A stretch of 64,000 nt of DNA from an uncultured Lachnospiraceae bacterium (GCA_910578795.1 CAJTSD010000017.1:1-64000); one strand, 5' to 3'; counted from the first letter of the stretch, positions 25,254-34,735 are shown. A program made the numbers and translations. The notes: a model not told the origin generated them from the sequence alone.

Positions 25254-25330
25254 AATGTTGGTAAGAACTGTAAAAAATAATTTGCAGGTAGTGTAATAAT
25301 TGGTGGAATGGCTGAAAACGGGAAAGGAAT

Positions 25331-26434
25331 ATGGATATAAGGATGAATAATATTGCGTTAATTACAGGAATAACAGGTCAGGACGGCTCTTATCTTGCGG
25401 AGTTTCTGCTGGAGAAGGGGTATGAGGTTCACGGGCTGATACGTCGGCACAGTATTTCAAATACGATGAGAATTGACCATTTGATCAATTCGGATTATTA
25501 TAAAATAAAATTTTTTCTGCACTTTGCGGATACGACAGATTCATCCAATTTAATGAGAATTATTGCGGAGATCAGACCGACAGAGGTTTATAATCTTGCA
25601 GCGCAGTCGCATGTCGGCGTATCCTTTGAGGTGCCGGAGTATACGGCAGATGCTACGGGTGTGAGTACGTTGAAGCTGCTTGAGGCAATCCGTGTTAACG
25701 GTGGGAATTGCCGCTATTATCAGGCATCCACATCGGAATTGTTTGGAGGGCTTCCTGAGACGGCACCGCAAAGTGAGGCGACACCTTTTTATCCAAAGAG
25801 TCCTTATGGCGTGGCAAAGCTTTATTCTTACTGGATTACGGTAAATTACAGAGAGTCTTATAATATATATGCCTGCAACGGTATTTTATTTAATCATGAG
25901 TCGCCGAGGCGCGGCGAGAATTTTGTGACAAGAAAAATAACACTTGCTATTGCAAATATCATTGCAGGAAAACAGGACAAGCTTTCGCTTGGAAATATGA
26001 ACGCAAAGAGAGATTGGGGATATGCAGGTGATTATGTGGAGGGTATGTGGCTGATGCTTCAGCAGAAGGCGCCTGGGGATTATGTGCTTGCCACAAATGA
26101 AACGCATACAGTCCGTCAGTTTGTCGAGGCTGCTTTTTCGGAGCTTGGCATTGAGATTCGTTGGGATGGTGAAGGTGTAAATGAGAAAGGGTATGACAGC
26201 AAGACCGGAAAACTGCTAGTGGATGTGAATCCGGAATTTTACCGTCCGGCTGAAGTGGAATTTTTGTGGGGAAATCCCGCTAAGGCTGAGAAGGAGCTTG
26301 GATGGAAGAGACGGGTTGATTTTAAGGGACTTGTTGCAATGATGATGGATACGGATTTGAAGGAAATTGCAGGGATGTCGTGTAAGGAGTACCGCAATTC
26401 AAGACAAAACGGGGAGGGCATGGAGATATCATGA
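25331..26434 (+). CDS. gmd: GDP-mannose 4,6-dehydratase
   Basis: A 367-residue extended SDR converting GDP-mannose to GDP-4-keto-6-deoxymannose, the first step to GDP-L-fucose. ITGITGQDGSYLAEFLLEKGYEVHG begins near residue 12 with the GxxGxxG motif, AAQSHVGVSFEVPEYT is the Gmd hallmark, and YPKSPYGVAKLYSYW carries YxxxK. NHESPRRGENFVTRK is also diagnostic. It overlaps the next gene, fcl, by 4 bp (ATGA), the usual gmd-fcl coupling. An ATG at 25343 is an alternative start. Confidence 0.97.
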   Translation: MDIRMNNIALITGITGQDGSYLAEFLLEKGYEVHGLIRRHSISNTMRIDHLINSDYYKIKFFLHFADTTDSSNLMRIIAEIRPTEVYNLAAQSHVGVSFEVPEYTADATGVSTLKLLEAIRVNGGNCRYYQASTSELFGGLPETAPQSEATPFYPKSPYGVAKLYSYWITVNYRESYNIYACNGILFNHESPRRGENFVTRKITLAIANIIAGKQDKLSLGNMNAKRDWGYAGDYVEGMWLMLQQKAPGDYVLATNETHTVRQFVEAAFSELGIEIRWDGEGVNEKGYDSKTGKLLVDVNPEFYRPAEVEFLWGNPAKAEKELGWKRRVDFKGLVAMMMDTDLKEIAGMSCKEYRNSRQNGEGMEIS

Positions 26435-27372
26435 ACCAGTCGGATAAGATTTATGTGGCAGGTCACAGGGGACTTGTAGGTTCTGCAATTGTGAGGAGCC
26501 TGAAAGAAAAGGGATATACGAATATTATCGGAAGAACACATAAGGAATTGAATCTCACTAGCCAGCAGGCGGTGACGGATTTTTTTGAGGCTGAGCGACC
26601 CGATATTGTGGTCCTTGCAGCTGCAAAGGTGGGTGGAATTAATGCGAACAATACAACGCCTGCAGAGTTTGCTTATGAGAATATGCAGATACAGTGCAAT
26701 GTGATTAAGTGCTGTCATGATTATCAGGTAAAGAAACTTTTATTCTTGGGAAGCACGTGTATTTATCCCAAGATGGCGCCTCAGCCGATACCGGAGGATG
26801 CGCTGCTGACAGGACCGCTTGAGGAGACAAACGAGGCATATGCGATTGCAAAGATTGCAGGACTGGAAATGTGTAAATTTTATAAGAGGCAGTATGGCGA
26901 TGATTTTATCAGTTGTATGCCGACAAATCTTTACGGTCCATATGACAATTATGATTTGCAAGGCTCCCACGTGATGCCCGCAATGATTCGGAAGTTTCAT
27001 GATGCGATGGTAAACGGCGATAAAAGTGTTGAGCTTTGGGGAACGGGAACCCCGCTGCGTGAATTTTTGTATGTAGATGATATGGCTGACGCGTGTGTAT
27101 TCCTTCTTGAAAACTACGATGGTGAACAGCATGTAAATATTGGTACAGGAAAGGAAGTGACAATCAGGGAGCTTGCAGAGTCAGTAAAACGCGTAGTGGG
27201 ATATCAGGGTGAAATCGTTTGGAACAGTGAGATGCCCGACGGGACACCAAGAAAGCTTACAGATGTTACAAAACTTCATAATTTAGGTTGGACACATAAG
27301 ATTGAGCTGGAGGAAGGCATACAGCTCGCATATGATTGGTTTAAGGAGAATGTTCAGGCAGCCAGATTGTAG
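26431..27372 (+). CDS. fcl: GDP-L-fucose synthase
   Basis: A 313-residue epimerase-reductase that completes GDP-L-fucose from the Gmd product. Motifs: YVAGHRGLVGSAIVR (NADPH), AAAKVGGINANNT, LGSTCIYPK and the catalytic NEAYAIAKIAG (YxxxK). Length is typical. With gmd it supplies fucose (or 6-deoxyhexose donors) to the glycosyltransferases downstream. GDP-mannose synthesis genes (manA, manB, manC) are not nearby. Confidence 0.97.
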   Translation: MNQSDKIYVAGHRGLVGSAIVRSLKEKGYTNIIGRTHKELNLTSQQAVTDFFEAERPDIVVLAAAKVGGINANNTTPAEFAYENMQIQCNVIKCCHDYQVKKLLFLGSTCIYPKMAPQPIPEDALLTGPLEETNEAYAIAKIAGLEMCKFYKRQYGDDFISCMPTNLYGPYDNYDLQGSHVMPAMIRKFHDAMVNGDKSVELWGTGTPLREFLYVDDMADACVFLLENYDGEQHVNIGTGKEVTIRELAESVKRVVGYQGEIVWNSEMPDGTPRKLTDVTKLHNLGWTHKIELEEGIQLAYDWFKENVQAARL

Positions 27373-27416
27373 TAATTGTAGTAACCGGACGTTTCAGGAA
27401 GGTGAGGTTGACGGGA

Positions 27417-27770
27417 ATGGAAGATGGCCCGAGAGTGAGAGCACTAAAAAGGACTACATATTTGTTGCTTTGTGCAGGATTTCAACCGAGACAGATAGGA
27501 TATCGTTATCTGCGGGAAGCAGTATGGATTTCCTATAGAAAGCCTGAAATGATTCAATCAATAACAAAGCGTTTGTACCCTGAGGTGGCAAAACGCTTTG
27601 AAACTACGGACAAGCAGGTAGAGCGAGCGATCAGAAGTGCCATTGAAACGGCATGGATGAAAGGAAATGATGATACGCTTGTGCTAATATTTGGAGATCT
27701 GTTTGCTGACAGGAGAGTCAGACCGACAAACTCTGAGATAATTAAGGTATTGACGGACAATATCTTTTGA
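27417..27770 (+). CDS. Stand-alone Spo0A C-terminal DNA-binding domain protein
   Basis: A 117-residue protein that aligns by eye with the Spo0A effector domain: YRYLREAVWISYRKPEM, ITKRLYPEVAKRFETT, QVERAIRSAIETAW and RPTNSEIIKVLTD, the last two being the recognition-helix region and the conserved tail. The N-terminal phosphorylation receiver domain is absent, so it is not Spo0A itself. Such orphan effectors may bind 0A-box DNA without phosphorylation. The GGTGAGG at 27400-27406 favours the ATG at 27417 over the GTG at 27402. Sitting inside the operon, it is a candidate regulator of polysaccharide production. Confidence 0.85.
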   Translation: MEDGPRVRALKRTTYLLLCAGFQPRQIGYRYLREAVWISYRKPEMIQSITKRLYPEVAKRFETTDKQVERAIRSAIETAWMKGNDDTLVLIFGDLFADRRVRPTNSEIIKVLTDNIF

Positions 27771-27785
27771 CAGGAGGATATTTGA

Positions 27786-28727
27786 TTGGGAGCGTATTCT
27801 AAAATTTTAAGTATTATTGTTCCATGTTATAATGAGGAAGACAGCGTACCGTTGTTTTACAAGGAAGCGGTAAAACAGGAAGCTTTTTTCCATGAGAAGG
27901 GTGTGGAGCTTGAGTTTGTATTTGTAAATGACGGATCAAAGGACGGCACTGTTGCGGCAGTAAAGGCACTGCATGGGAAGGATGAGCGGGTCCACCTTGT
28001 GTCCTTTTCGAGAAACTTCGGAAAGGAAGCGGCGATTATTGCAGGACTGGAGAAAGCAAAAGGTGATTTTACCGTGCTTATGGATGCTGATTTACAGGAT
28101 CCGCCGGCAATTCTTCCAGAAATGTACGGATATATTGAGGAAGGATATGATTCGGTTGCGACAAGACGTGTGAACCGGAAGGGGGAGCCGCCGATTCGCT
28201 CCTTTTTTGCAAGACGTTTTTATGGGCTGATGAGAAAGATTTCAAAGACGGAAATTGTGGATGGGGCAAGGGATTATCGGCTGATGACGCGTCAGGTAAC
28301 AGATGCTATTTTATCTATGAAAGAATACAACCGTTTTTCCAAAGGGATTTTTGGATGGGTCGGATACAAAACCAAATGGCTGGAATACGAAAATGTGCAG
28401 AGAGTGGCAGGAGAAACGAAATGGTCTTTTTGGAAATTGTTTTTATATTCCCTTGACGGGATTATGGCTTTTTCTACGGCGCCGCTTTCCATTGCGTCAT
28501 TCTTTGGGATTTTATTTTGTGTGATGGCATTTGTGTTTATGGCTTTTATTTTTATCAGGGCAATGATTTATGGGGATCCTGTGGCGGGCTGGCCTTCGCT
28601 GATGTGCATTATTTCTTTGATAGGCGGTGTGCAGCTTTTGTGTATCGGGATTATGGGGCAATATATGAGCAAGATGTATATGGAGGTTAAAAACAGACCA
28701 AAATATCTTGTTAAGGACGAATTTTAA
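27786..28727 (+). CDS. Membrane-anchored family 2 glycosyltransferase (DPM1/GtrB-like)
   Basis: A 313-residue GT-A enzyme: SIIVPCYNEEDSVP at the start, VNDGSKDGT near residue 50, the metal-binding MDADLQDPP near 98, and two C-terminal transmembrane helices (IASFFGILFCVMAFVFMAF and MCIISLIGGVQLLCIGIM). This architecture fits transfer of a hexose to undecaprenyl phosphate, generating a lipid-linked monosaccharide for use outside the membrane. Translation starts at TTG 27786 behind AGGAGG. It overlaps the next gene by one base. Confidence 0.9.
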   Translation: MGAYSKILSIIVPCYNEEDSVPLFYKEAVKQEAFFHEKGVELEFVFVNDGSKDGTVAAVKALHGKDERVHLVSFSRNFGKEAAIIAGLEKAKGDFTVLMDADLQDPPAILPEMYGYIEEGYDSVATRRVNRKGEPPIRSFFARRFYGLMRKISKTEIVDGARDYRLMTRQVTDAILSMKEYNRFSKGIFGWVGYKTKWLEYENVQRVAGETKWSFWKLFLYSLDGIMAFSTAPLSIASFFGILFCVMAFVFMAFIFIRAMIYGDPVAGWPSLMCIISLIGGVQLLCIGIMGQYMSKMYMEVKNRPKYLVKDEF

Positions 28728-29512
28728 TGAAGAGATTTGAGGATGAAAATCTAGTAAGCATTGTTATTCCCGTGTATAATGCCGCACATTTTATTGGGGA
28801 AACAATCCAATATGTGAAAGATCAGACATATGAAAACTGGGAATTAATTTTAGTGGATGATTGTTCGACGGATAACAGCTGTGATGTAATAGAGGACAGT
28901 ATCAGAGAAGACTTGAATATGCAGGGGACAAAGAGCCGGATTCGACTGATTCGCCAGGAGACAAATTGCGGCGCTGCCGGCTGCAGAAACCGGGGGGTTG
29001 CATGTGCGCGGGGAAGATACCTTTGTTTTTTGGATGCGGATGACATTTGGGAATGCAATAAGCTTGCGCGTGAGTTAGAGTTTATTGGTAAGAATAAGGG
29101 ATTTGTGTTTACAGGATACGAATTTGCGGACGAAAATGGCAAAGGACTTGGGAAAATCGTACATGTGCCAGATGAAATCACATACGGTGAAGCACTGAAA
29201 AACACAACAATTTTTACTTCAACTGTGATGATTGACAGAAATATGATTGAGGATCATGATATTATGATGCCGTGTATTGCGAGTGAGGATACGGCAACAT
29301 GGTGGAACATTTTAAAGAAATATGGCAAGGGATATGGACTTGATGAGTGCCTTGTGCGATACAGAAGGAGTGTGGGGACGCTTTCGTCAAACAAGCTTAC
29401 GGCGATTCGGCGAATATGGAATTTATATCGGAATCATGAACGGCTTTCCGTTGTCAAAAGCCTTTATTGTATGGGATGGTGGGCAGCGCGGGCGGTTTTT
29501 AGAAGAATATAG
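28727..29512 (+). CDS. Family 2 glycosyltransferase
   Basis: A 261-residue soluble GT-A enzyme: VSIVIPVYNAAHFIGETI, ILVDDCSTDNS near residue 40, and FLDADDIWE (DxD-type) near residue 100. No membrane helices except a hydrophobic C-terminus. It presumably adds one sugar to the lipid-linked repeat; donor unknown. Its ATG overlaps the stop of the preceding gene. Confidence 0.88.
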   Translation: MKRFEDENLVSIVIPVYNAAHFIGETIQYVKDQTYENWELILVDDCSTDNSCDVIEDSIREDLNMQGTKSRIRLIRQETNCGAAGCRNRGVACARGRYLCFLDADDIWECNKLARELEFIGKNKGFVFTGYEFADENGKGLGKIVHVPDEITYGEALKNTTIFTSTVMIDRNMIEDHDIMMPCIASEDTATWWNILKKYGKGYGLDECLVRYRRSVGTLSSNKLTAIRRIWNLYRNHERLSVVKSLYCMGWWAARAVFRRI

Positions 29513-29535
29513 ATGTGATAGATGGAGGGCAGCCG

Positions 29536-30939
29536 GTGAAACGTATTGAGGCGGCAAAACGGACGGTTATTTTGCAGATGTCTTTAATCGGACTTGTATT
29601 TCAGACGGTGTTGTATGTATATGTGTGGCACCGGGTTTACAATGATATTATGCAGAGCAATATGTGGAGAAGTTTCCACAGAAAGGGCTTCTGGCTTTTG
29701 GCAGCAGTCTATTTTGTGCTGCTTTTATTTTTTACTGCTACATATGGAGGGTTAAAAATTGGTTATTTAAAACCAATGGATGTATTTTTTTCACAGGTTA
29801 TTTCACTGTTTTTTACAAATGTGGTATCTTATTTTCAAATATCGCTGTTATCACTGAAGCTTGTAACGCCATATCCGCTGATTTTGATGATGCTTGGTGA
29901 GATTGTAGTGGCGGGAGTGTGGACATTTATCAGTCACAGGCTTTACAAGCAGTTTTTTCCGCCAAAACAGCTGTTATTTATTAGCGGTGAACGCCCTGTT
30001 GAGGATATTCTCAAAAAGTTTGAAACACGTAAGGACAAATATAATATTTTAAAGTGTGTTTATGAAAATGAGGGTCAGAGGGTTCTTGAAAAAGAAATTT
30101 TAAGCGGATATGACGGTGTTGTGCTTTGGGATATGAATACGGCGCTTCGCAACAAGCTTTTAAAGTTTTGTTATAGCAGGGGAGTGCGGGTGTATATTAT
30201 GCCTAAGATTCCTGATATCATGGTGAAGGGGGCGGATCAGATTCATCTTTTTGATACGCCGATTCTGCTTGTCAGGGATTATGCGATGACAGTGGAGCAG
30301 CGTTTGGTAAAGCGTATGATTGATATTGCATGTGCAATGGTTCTTGTGGTGGTTACGTCGCCCATTATGCTGATTACGGCAGCTTTGATTAAGTTATATG
30401 ACGGCGGACCGGTATTATATAAACAGGTGCGCTGCACACGTGATATGCGGGAGTTTCGGATTTTGAAATTCCGCAGTATGCGCAGTGACGCAGAGAAGGA
30501 CGGTGTTGCGAGGCTTGCATCCAAGAATGACAGCCGTATTACACCTGTTGGAAAGTTCATTAGAAAGACGCGGATTGATGAGCTGCCGCAGCTGTTTAAT
30601 ATTTTAAATGGAGATATGTCGTTTATCGGACCAAGACCGGAACGTCCTGAAATTATCAAACAGTATCAGGAGGATATGCCGGAGTTTACCTTTCGGACCA
30701 AGGTAAAGTCGGGACTTGCGGGTTATGCACAGGTGTACGGGAAGTATAATACGACGCCGTATGATAAGCTAAAGCTCGATTTGTTTTATATAGAAAATTA
30801 CAGTGTATGGCTTGACTTAAAGCTAATGCTTTTGACATTAAAGGTTTTATTCCAGCCTGAGAGTACAGAGGGCGTGGAGGCAAATCAGACAACCGCGATG
30901 CGTGGAATTGCAGATCAGATTAAGGATGAGGAAGGATGA
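29536..30939 (+). CDS. Polyprenyl glycosylphosphotransferase (initiating sugar transferase)
   Basis: A 467-residue WcaJ/CpsE-type enzyme that starts repeat-unit assembly by moving a sugar-1-phosphate from its nucleotide onto undecaprenyl phosphate. Several N-terminal membrane helices and a CoA-binding-like middle region precede the catalytic bacterial-transferase domain: KRMIDIACAMVLVV, LKFRSMR, the DELPQLFNILNGDMSFIGPRP block and KSGLAGYAQVYGKYN. The GTG at 29536 is preferred since GGAGG lies 7 nt upstream. It overlaps the chain-length gene by 4 bp. Confidence 0.93.
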   Translation: MKRIEAAKRTVILQMSLIGLVFQTVLYVYVWHRVYNDIMQSNMWRSFHRKGFWLLAAVYFVLLLFFTATYGGLKIGYLKPMDVFFSQVISLFFTNVVSYFQISLLSLKLVTPYPLILMMLGEIVVAGVWTFISHRLYKQFFPPKQLLFISGERPVEDILKKFETRKDKYNILKCVYENEGQRVLEKEILSGYDGVVLWDMNTALRNKLLKFCYSRGVRVYIMPKIPDIMVKGADQIHLFDTPILLVRDYAMTVEQRLVKRMIDIACAMVLVVVTSPIMLITAALIKLYDGGPVLYKQVRCTRDMREFRILKFRSMRSDAEKDGVARLASKNDSRITPVGKFIRKTRIDELPQLFNILNGDMSFIGPRPERPEIIKQYQEDMPEFTFRTKVKSGLAGYAQVYGKYNTTPYDKLKLDLFYIENYSVWLDLKLMLLTLKVLFQPESTEGVEANQTTAMRGIADQIKDEEG

Positions 30940-31964
30940 TTATACGACAGGGAATTGACAGTAAGGCATTACTTGTGACTTTTATCAGAGCGCTTCCGCG
31001 GCTGATAGTGATTATAGTGGCTGGTGCCGTTTTTGGCAGCGGTCTTCATTGCTTGATTACTTTTTACCGGTCAGCCAAAGCAATGTTTGTGTCGGAAACA
31101 GAGTATTACATTGATTTTGCGGACGGCAGGCTTGAGGCGAAGGATTACTATAATGACTTTACATGGAACGATGTGATTGCGACGGATTTGATTCTTGGGC
31201 GGATGATGATGGAATTAGGACCTGATTATGACAGAATGACAGTAAAGCAGATGATGAAAGCGGATATTTTGTCGGATGTGCGTTATCTCACGATTACGAT
31301 AAAGGGAAGAGATGCAAATCAGGTGTCAGCCGTAAGCAATGCGTTTGAACATGCGATTTCGGAATTTGGGAAAAGCAAGGATGAATTTGACCTGATTTAT
31401 AAAATTGAGGATAATGGTGTTTATCGGGAGCAGCTGGTTTGGTTTGTATGGAGAGCGGCACTGTTAGGAGCAGTGATATTTGCGGGAACAGCAGTATTTT
31501 TGATTACATTGGCTTTTGTGACAGGGGATCGTTTTTATACAAAAACAGATGTTATGAAATATCTTGGGCTGCCGGCGGTGGGGTTGTTATACAGAAGCGG
31601 AAATGAAAAAACGGGTTTACAGGAGCGCAGGCTAATAGAAGGTTTAAAAGCGCTTTTTGATAAATATAAGAAGATATACCTTTTGGACGGAACAGACGGG
31701 CGGGATGCGGAATGTTTTCTAAGGGAGCTGGTCAGTCTTGGGGCAGATGTGGATTGTGAAACAATGCTTCTCTGCGAGCAGTATCACACAGAGGAAAGCG
31801 CTGCAATTCTAGTGATTGTGCCGTTCGGGAAGGTATATAGAGAAAAAATAACGGATGAAATCAATAATGCAGTGATGCACGGCGGAACAATAGCGGGGGC
31901 AGTTCTTACAGAGTGCGATAAATCCTGGGTTGATATGTATTATGGAAAGGGCGTGAAAGCGTGA
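30936..31964 (+). CDS. Wzz/CpsC-type chain-length protein with degenerate kinase-like tail
   Basis: A 342-residue polysaccharide co-polymerase: one transmembrane helix at about residues 17-44, an extracytoplasmic domain, a second helix at 167-196, then the typical exit motif YLGLPAVGLL (209-218). The remaining 120 residues follow the outline of a BY-kinase (LIEGLKAL, KKIYLLDG, ILVIVPFGKV, GGTIAGAVLTECD) but lack a Walker A motif, Walker B acidic pair and tyrosine cluster. It therefore looks like a Wzc/CapAB-type fusion whose ATPase has died. No separate CpsD kinase is present nearby. Confidence 0.8.
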   Translation: MIIRQGIDSKALLVTFIRALPRLIVIIVAGAVFGSGLHCLITFYRSAKAMFVSETEYYIDFADGRLEAKDYYNDFTWNDVIATDLILGRMMMELGPDYDRMTVKQMMKADILSDVRYLTITIKGRDANQVSAVSNAFEHAISEFGKSKDEFDLIYKIEDNGVYREQLVWFVWRAALLGAVIFAGTAVFLITLAFVTGDRFYTKTDVMKYLGLPAVGLLYRSGNEKTGLQERRLIEGLKALFDKYKKIYLLDGTDGRDAECFLRELVSLGADVDCETMLLCEQYHTEESAAILVIVPFGKVYREKITDEINNAVMHGGTIAGAVLTECDKSWVDMYYGKGVKA

Positions 31965-32743
31965 AACTGCAGGTATTAGTGTCGTCTGTCGGTGAAGATA
32001 CCGTTACGCTGGCAGAGCGTATGAATTTGGAGAGCGATGCAATTATCATAAACCAAACGGATTATTTTGATTACCATGAATACAGGCACAAAAATAAAAA
32101 AATACAGTGTTTTGAATTTATGGAGCGCGGTGTGGGATTGAGCCGCAATAATGCCCTGCTGCGTGCAGAGGGTGATATTGTACTTTTTGCTGACGAGGAT
32201 ATTGTTTATGACGAAGGATATGAGAAAAAAGTCTTAGATGCGTTTGATGCGCATCCAGATGCTGATTTTCTGTTATTTAACATGCGGGTAGGCGAATCGC
32301 GTGCAACGTATCATACCAAAAATGTTCATCGTGTGCATATATGGAATGCGGGACGCTATCCAACCTATTCGTTTGCAGTAAGACGTGAAAAGCTTCATGC
32401 AGCAAATGTGACTTTTTCGCTTTTATTTGGAGGAGGCGCAAAATACAGTAACGGTGAAGACAGCCTTTTTTTGAGGGACTGTTTAAAATATGGGATGAAA
32501 GTGTATGCTGTGCCCATTGAGCTTGGCGCGGAGCGTGAGCGGGATTCGACATGGTTTAAGGGGTATACGGATAAGTTTTTTATAGACAGAGGGGTTCTTT
32601 ACTATTTTTTATATGGTATTTTGGCATATCCTATGGCAGTGCGGTTTATTGCGGTGCATGGTAATCGGATGTGCGTGGAAATACCGAAGAAAAATGCACT
32701 TGCGCTTATGAAAAAGGGGATTCGGTCAGTGGAGGGGCTTTAA
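31961..32743 (+). CDS. Family 2-like glycosyltransferase
   Basis: A 260-residue protein with a GT-A-like core: LQVLVSSVG at the start, ERGVGLSRNNALLRAEGDIVLFADEDIVY near residues 50-78 containing the acidic ADED motif, and FGGGAKYSNGEDSLF near residue 148, which resembles the acceptor region of cps glycosyltransferases. It starts at a GTG overlapping the previous stop and ends 2 nt before the EpsG-like gene. Donor and acceptor cannot be told from sequence. Confidence 0.75.
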   Translation: MKLQVLVSSVGEDTVTLAERMNLESDAIIINQTDYFDYHEYRHKNKKIQCFEFMERGVGLSRNNALLRAEGDIVLFADEDIVYDEGYEKKVLDAFDAHPDADFLLFNMRVGESRATYHTKNVHRVHIWNAGRYPTYSFAVRREKLHAANVTFSLLFGGGAKYSNGEDSLFLRDCLKYGMKVYAVPIELGAERERDSTWFKGYTDKFFIDRGVLYYFLYGILAYPMAVRFIAVHGNRMCVEIPKKNALALMKKGIRSVEGL

Positions 32744-32745
32744 GT

Positions 32746-33885
32746 ATGGGAAGAGCAGTCTCCGTTATATTTTATCTGTTTTTAACCTTTTTAACATGCA
32801 TTATGGCTGAAAACGTGAGGCCGCTGACGGCAGGAAGCGAAACCATTGCATATGATAGAACAAAAGCAGTAAACCGGGTGTACATTGCGGGGATTTTTAT
32901 GATTCTTTTTCTTGTGTCTGCGCTTCGGTTTGACATAGGGAATGACTATACGCAGTATACACTTACGGCACATGAAGCATACGTAGGCGGCTATGTAGTA
33001 ACCGAAGCAGGTTTCAACGCTTTAGTGAAAATGGTCTATACGCTTTTTAACAGGGAATACTATGAGATTGTTTTTGCCCTGTTTGCATTTGTTACATTAT
33101 TTCTCTTTTTGCATGTATTTGATAGGGATAGCGCAAGTTTTTCACAGAGTTTTTTTCTGTTTATGACATTAGGACTTTATTTTCAGACATTTAATACCGT
33201 GCGGTATTATTTAGCGCTTTCCGTGGCGTTGTGTTCGATGCGCTATATCCTGGAAAAAGATTACATTCGTTTTGTTTTTTGGATTGTGTGCGCCGCTTTT
33301 TTCCATAAGTCGGTGCTTTTGGTGATTCCGGTTTACTTTGCTGCGACATTTGCGTGGAACCGGTGGGTATATGCTTTGGGACTGATTGCGGGAGCGGTGT
33401 GTTTTGCAGGTCAAAGCGTTCTGCTAAAGCTGGCGTTGGCGCTTTATCCTTCATACAAGGATACGGTTTACCTTGAAGGGGGCACAAGTCTTATTAGTGT
33501 ATTTCGTCTTTTTGCGGTGCTTGTATTGTATTTGTGGTTTATGCGTTATATGGGGGGCAGATTTCAGAAAGAGGAGGATTTTCGGAAGATCAGGTTTTAC
33601 GGACAACTGAATTTTCTTGCATTTTTAGCAGCGACTTTTTTTTCCTTTTTGCCAGTGGTAACAAGAATTGTGTATTATTTCAGTGTATCACAACTTTTGA
33701 TGATCCCGCTTATCGGCAGGAATATAGAGGATGATACCGTGAAAATGAAACTGAAGCTTAGCGTAGCGGTAATATGCATTGTTTATTTTATACTTTTTTT
33801 GCTAAATGCACATCAGCCAGGCGTAGGACTTTTGCCATACCGCACATGGCTGTTTGAGGAAGGATATCGAACTTTATATGAGTAG
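32746..33885 (+). CDS. EpsG-family polysaccharide polymerase-like membrane protein
   Basis: A 379-residue protein with about ten transmembrane helices and the EpsG-type early motif VSALRFDIGNDYTQYT near residues 45-60, followed by FYLFNR-like loops and FNTVRYYLALSVALCSM. EpsG proteins stand where Wzy polymerases do in Gram-positive exopolysaccharide clusters. The ATG at 32746 has GGAGGGGCTT upstream, so an upstream in-frame extension is rejected. Confidence 0.87.
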   Translation: MGRAVSVIFYLFLTFLTCIMAENVRPLTAGSETIAYDRTKAVNRVYIAGIFMILFLVSALRFDIGNDYTQYTLTAHEAYVGGYVVTEAGFNALVKMVYTLFNREYYEIVFALFAFVTLFLFLHVFDRDSASFSQSFFLFMTLGLYFQTFNTVRYYLALSVALCSMRYILEKDYIRFVFWIVCAAFFHKSVLLVIPVYFAATFAWNRWVYALGLIAGAVCFAGQSVLLKLALALYPSYKDTVYLEGGTSLISVFRLFAVLVLYLWFMRYMGGRFQKEEDFRKIRFYGQLNFLAFLAATFFSFLPVVTRIVYYFSVSQLLMIPLIGRNIEDDTVKMKLKLSVAVICIVYFILFLLNAHQPGVGLLPYRTWLFEEGYRTLYE

Positions 33886-33892
33886 AAAGGGT

Positions 33893-34735
33893 ATGGTTAC
33901 TGATATGAAATTCAGTATTATTATTGTATGCCTGAATGCGGGGGAGCGTCTTCGGGAAACAGTAGAGAGTGTGTTTGCACAGCGCTATGGAGATTATGAA
34001 ATTGTCATAAAGGACGGCGGTTCGTCGGACGGTTCTGTTGAGGAGCTTTCCCGGACAGTGCAGGATGCCCGTCTTTATATTTACCAGAAGAAAGACCGTG
34101 GGATTTATGATGCCATGAATCAGGCAGTAGAGCTTGCCGGAGGGGATTATTTTATTTTTATGAATGCCGGCGACAGTTTTTATGACAATGAAGTGCTCGA
34201 AAAGATATCTGATGTGATTTTAAATAGAGAAAAAACACCTGATATTATTTATGGGAATCTATATCATAAAGGGCTTTCCACAGTGATTTATGCAGCGCCT
34301 GAAATCAATGATTTCGTTTGTTACCGAAATGTGCCATGTCATCAGACTTGTTTTTATAGCCGGAGATTGTTTGTGGAGCGCGCCTACCATCCAATGTATA
34401 ATGTGCGTGCGGATTACGAACATTTTCTGTGGTGCTTTTATGAAAAAAAGGCGGATATCTGCTATGCACCTGTGATTGTTGCGGCATATGAAGGCGGCGG
34501 ATATTCGGAAACGAAGGAAAATAAACGGCGTTCTGCAAAGCAGCATAGGGAGATTACCATGATGTATATGGGAAAGAAAAAAGTCAGGAAGTACAAACTG
34601 ATTATGCTGTTAAGTCTGGCGCCGTTGCGCACCGCGATTGCAAATAACAAATATCTGTCGGTGGGGTATAATCAGTTAAAAAGTTTATTTTACAAACAAA
34701 ATGAAGCGTCAACAAAAATGGAGGATACAAAATGA
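33893..34735 (+). CDS. Family 2 glycosyltransferase (WcaA-like)
   Basis: About 280 residues: FSIIIVCLNAGERLRETVES, IVIKDGGSSDGS near residue 38, and FIFMNAGDSFYDNE near residue 87, a variant of the DxD motif (AGD) common in colanic-acid type WcaA enzymes. The C-terminal half contains the acceptor-type CHQTCFYSR. The start is uncertain: ATG 33893 has AAAGGG almost adjacent, ATG 33905 lies further off. It overlaps the next gene by 4 bp. Confidence 0.85.
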   Translation: MVTDMKFSIIIVCLNAGERLRETVESVFAQRYGDYEIVIKDGGSSDGSVEELSRTVQDARLYIYQKKDRGIYDAMNQAVELAGGDYFIFMNAGDSFYDNEVLEKISDVILNREKTPDIIYGNLYHKGLSTVIYAAPEINDFVCYRNVPCHQTCFYSRRLFVERAYHPMYNVRADYEHFLWCFYEKKADICYAPVIVAAYEGGGYSETKENKRRSAKQHREITMMYMGKKKVRKYKLIMLLSLAPLRTAIANNKYLSVGYNQLKSLFYKQNEASTKMEDTK

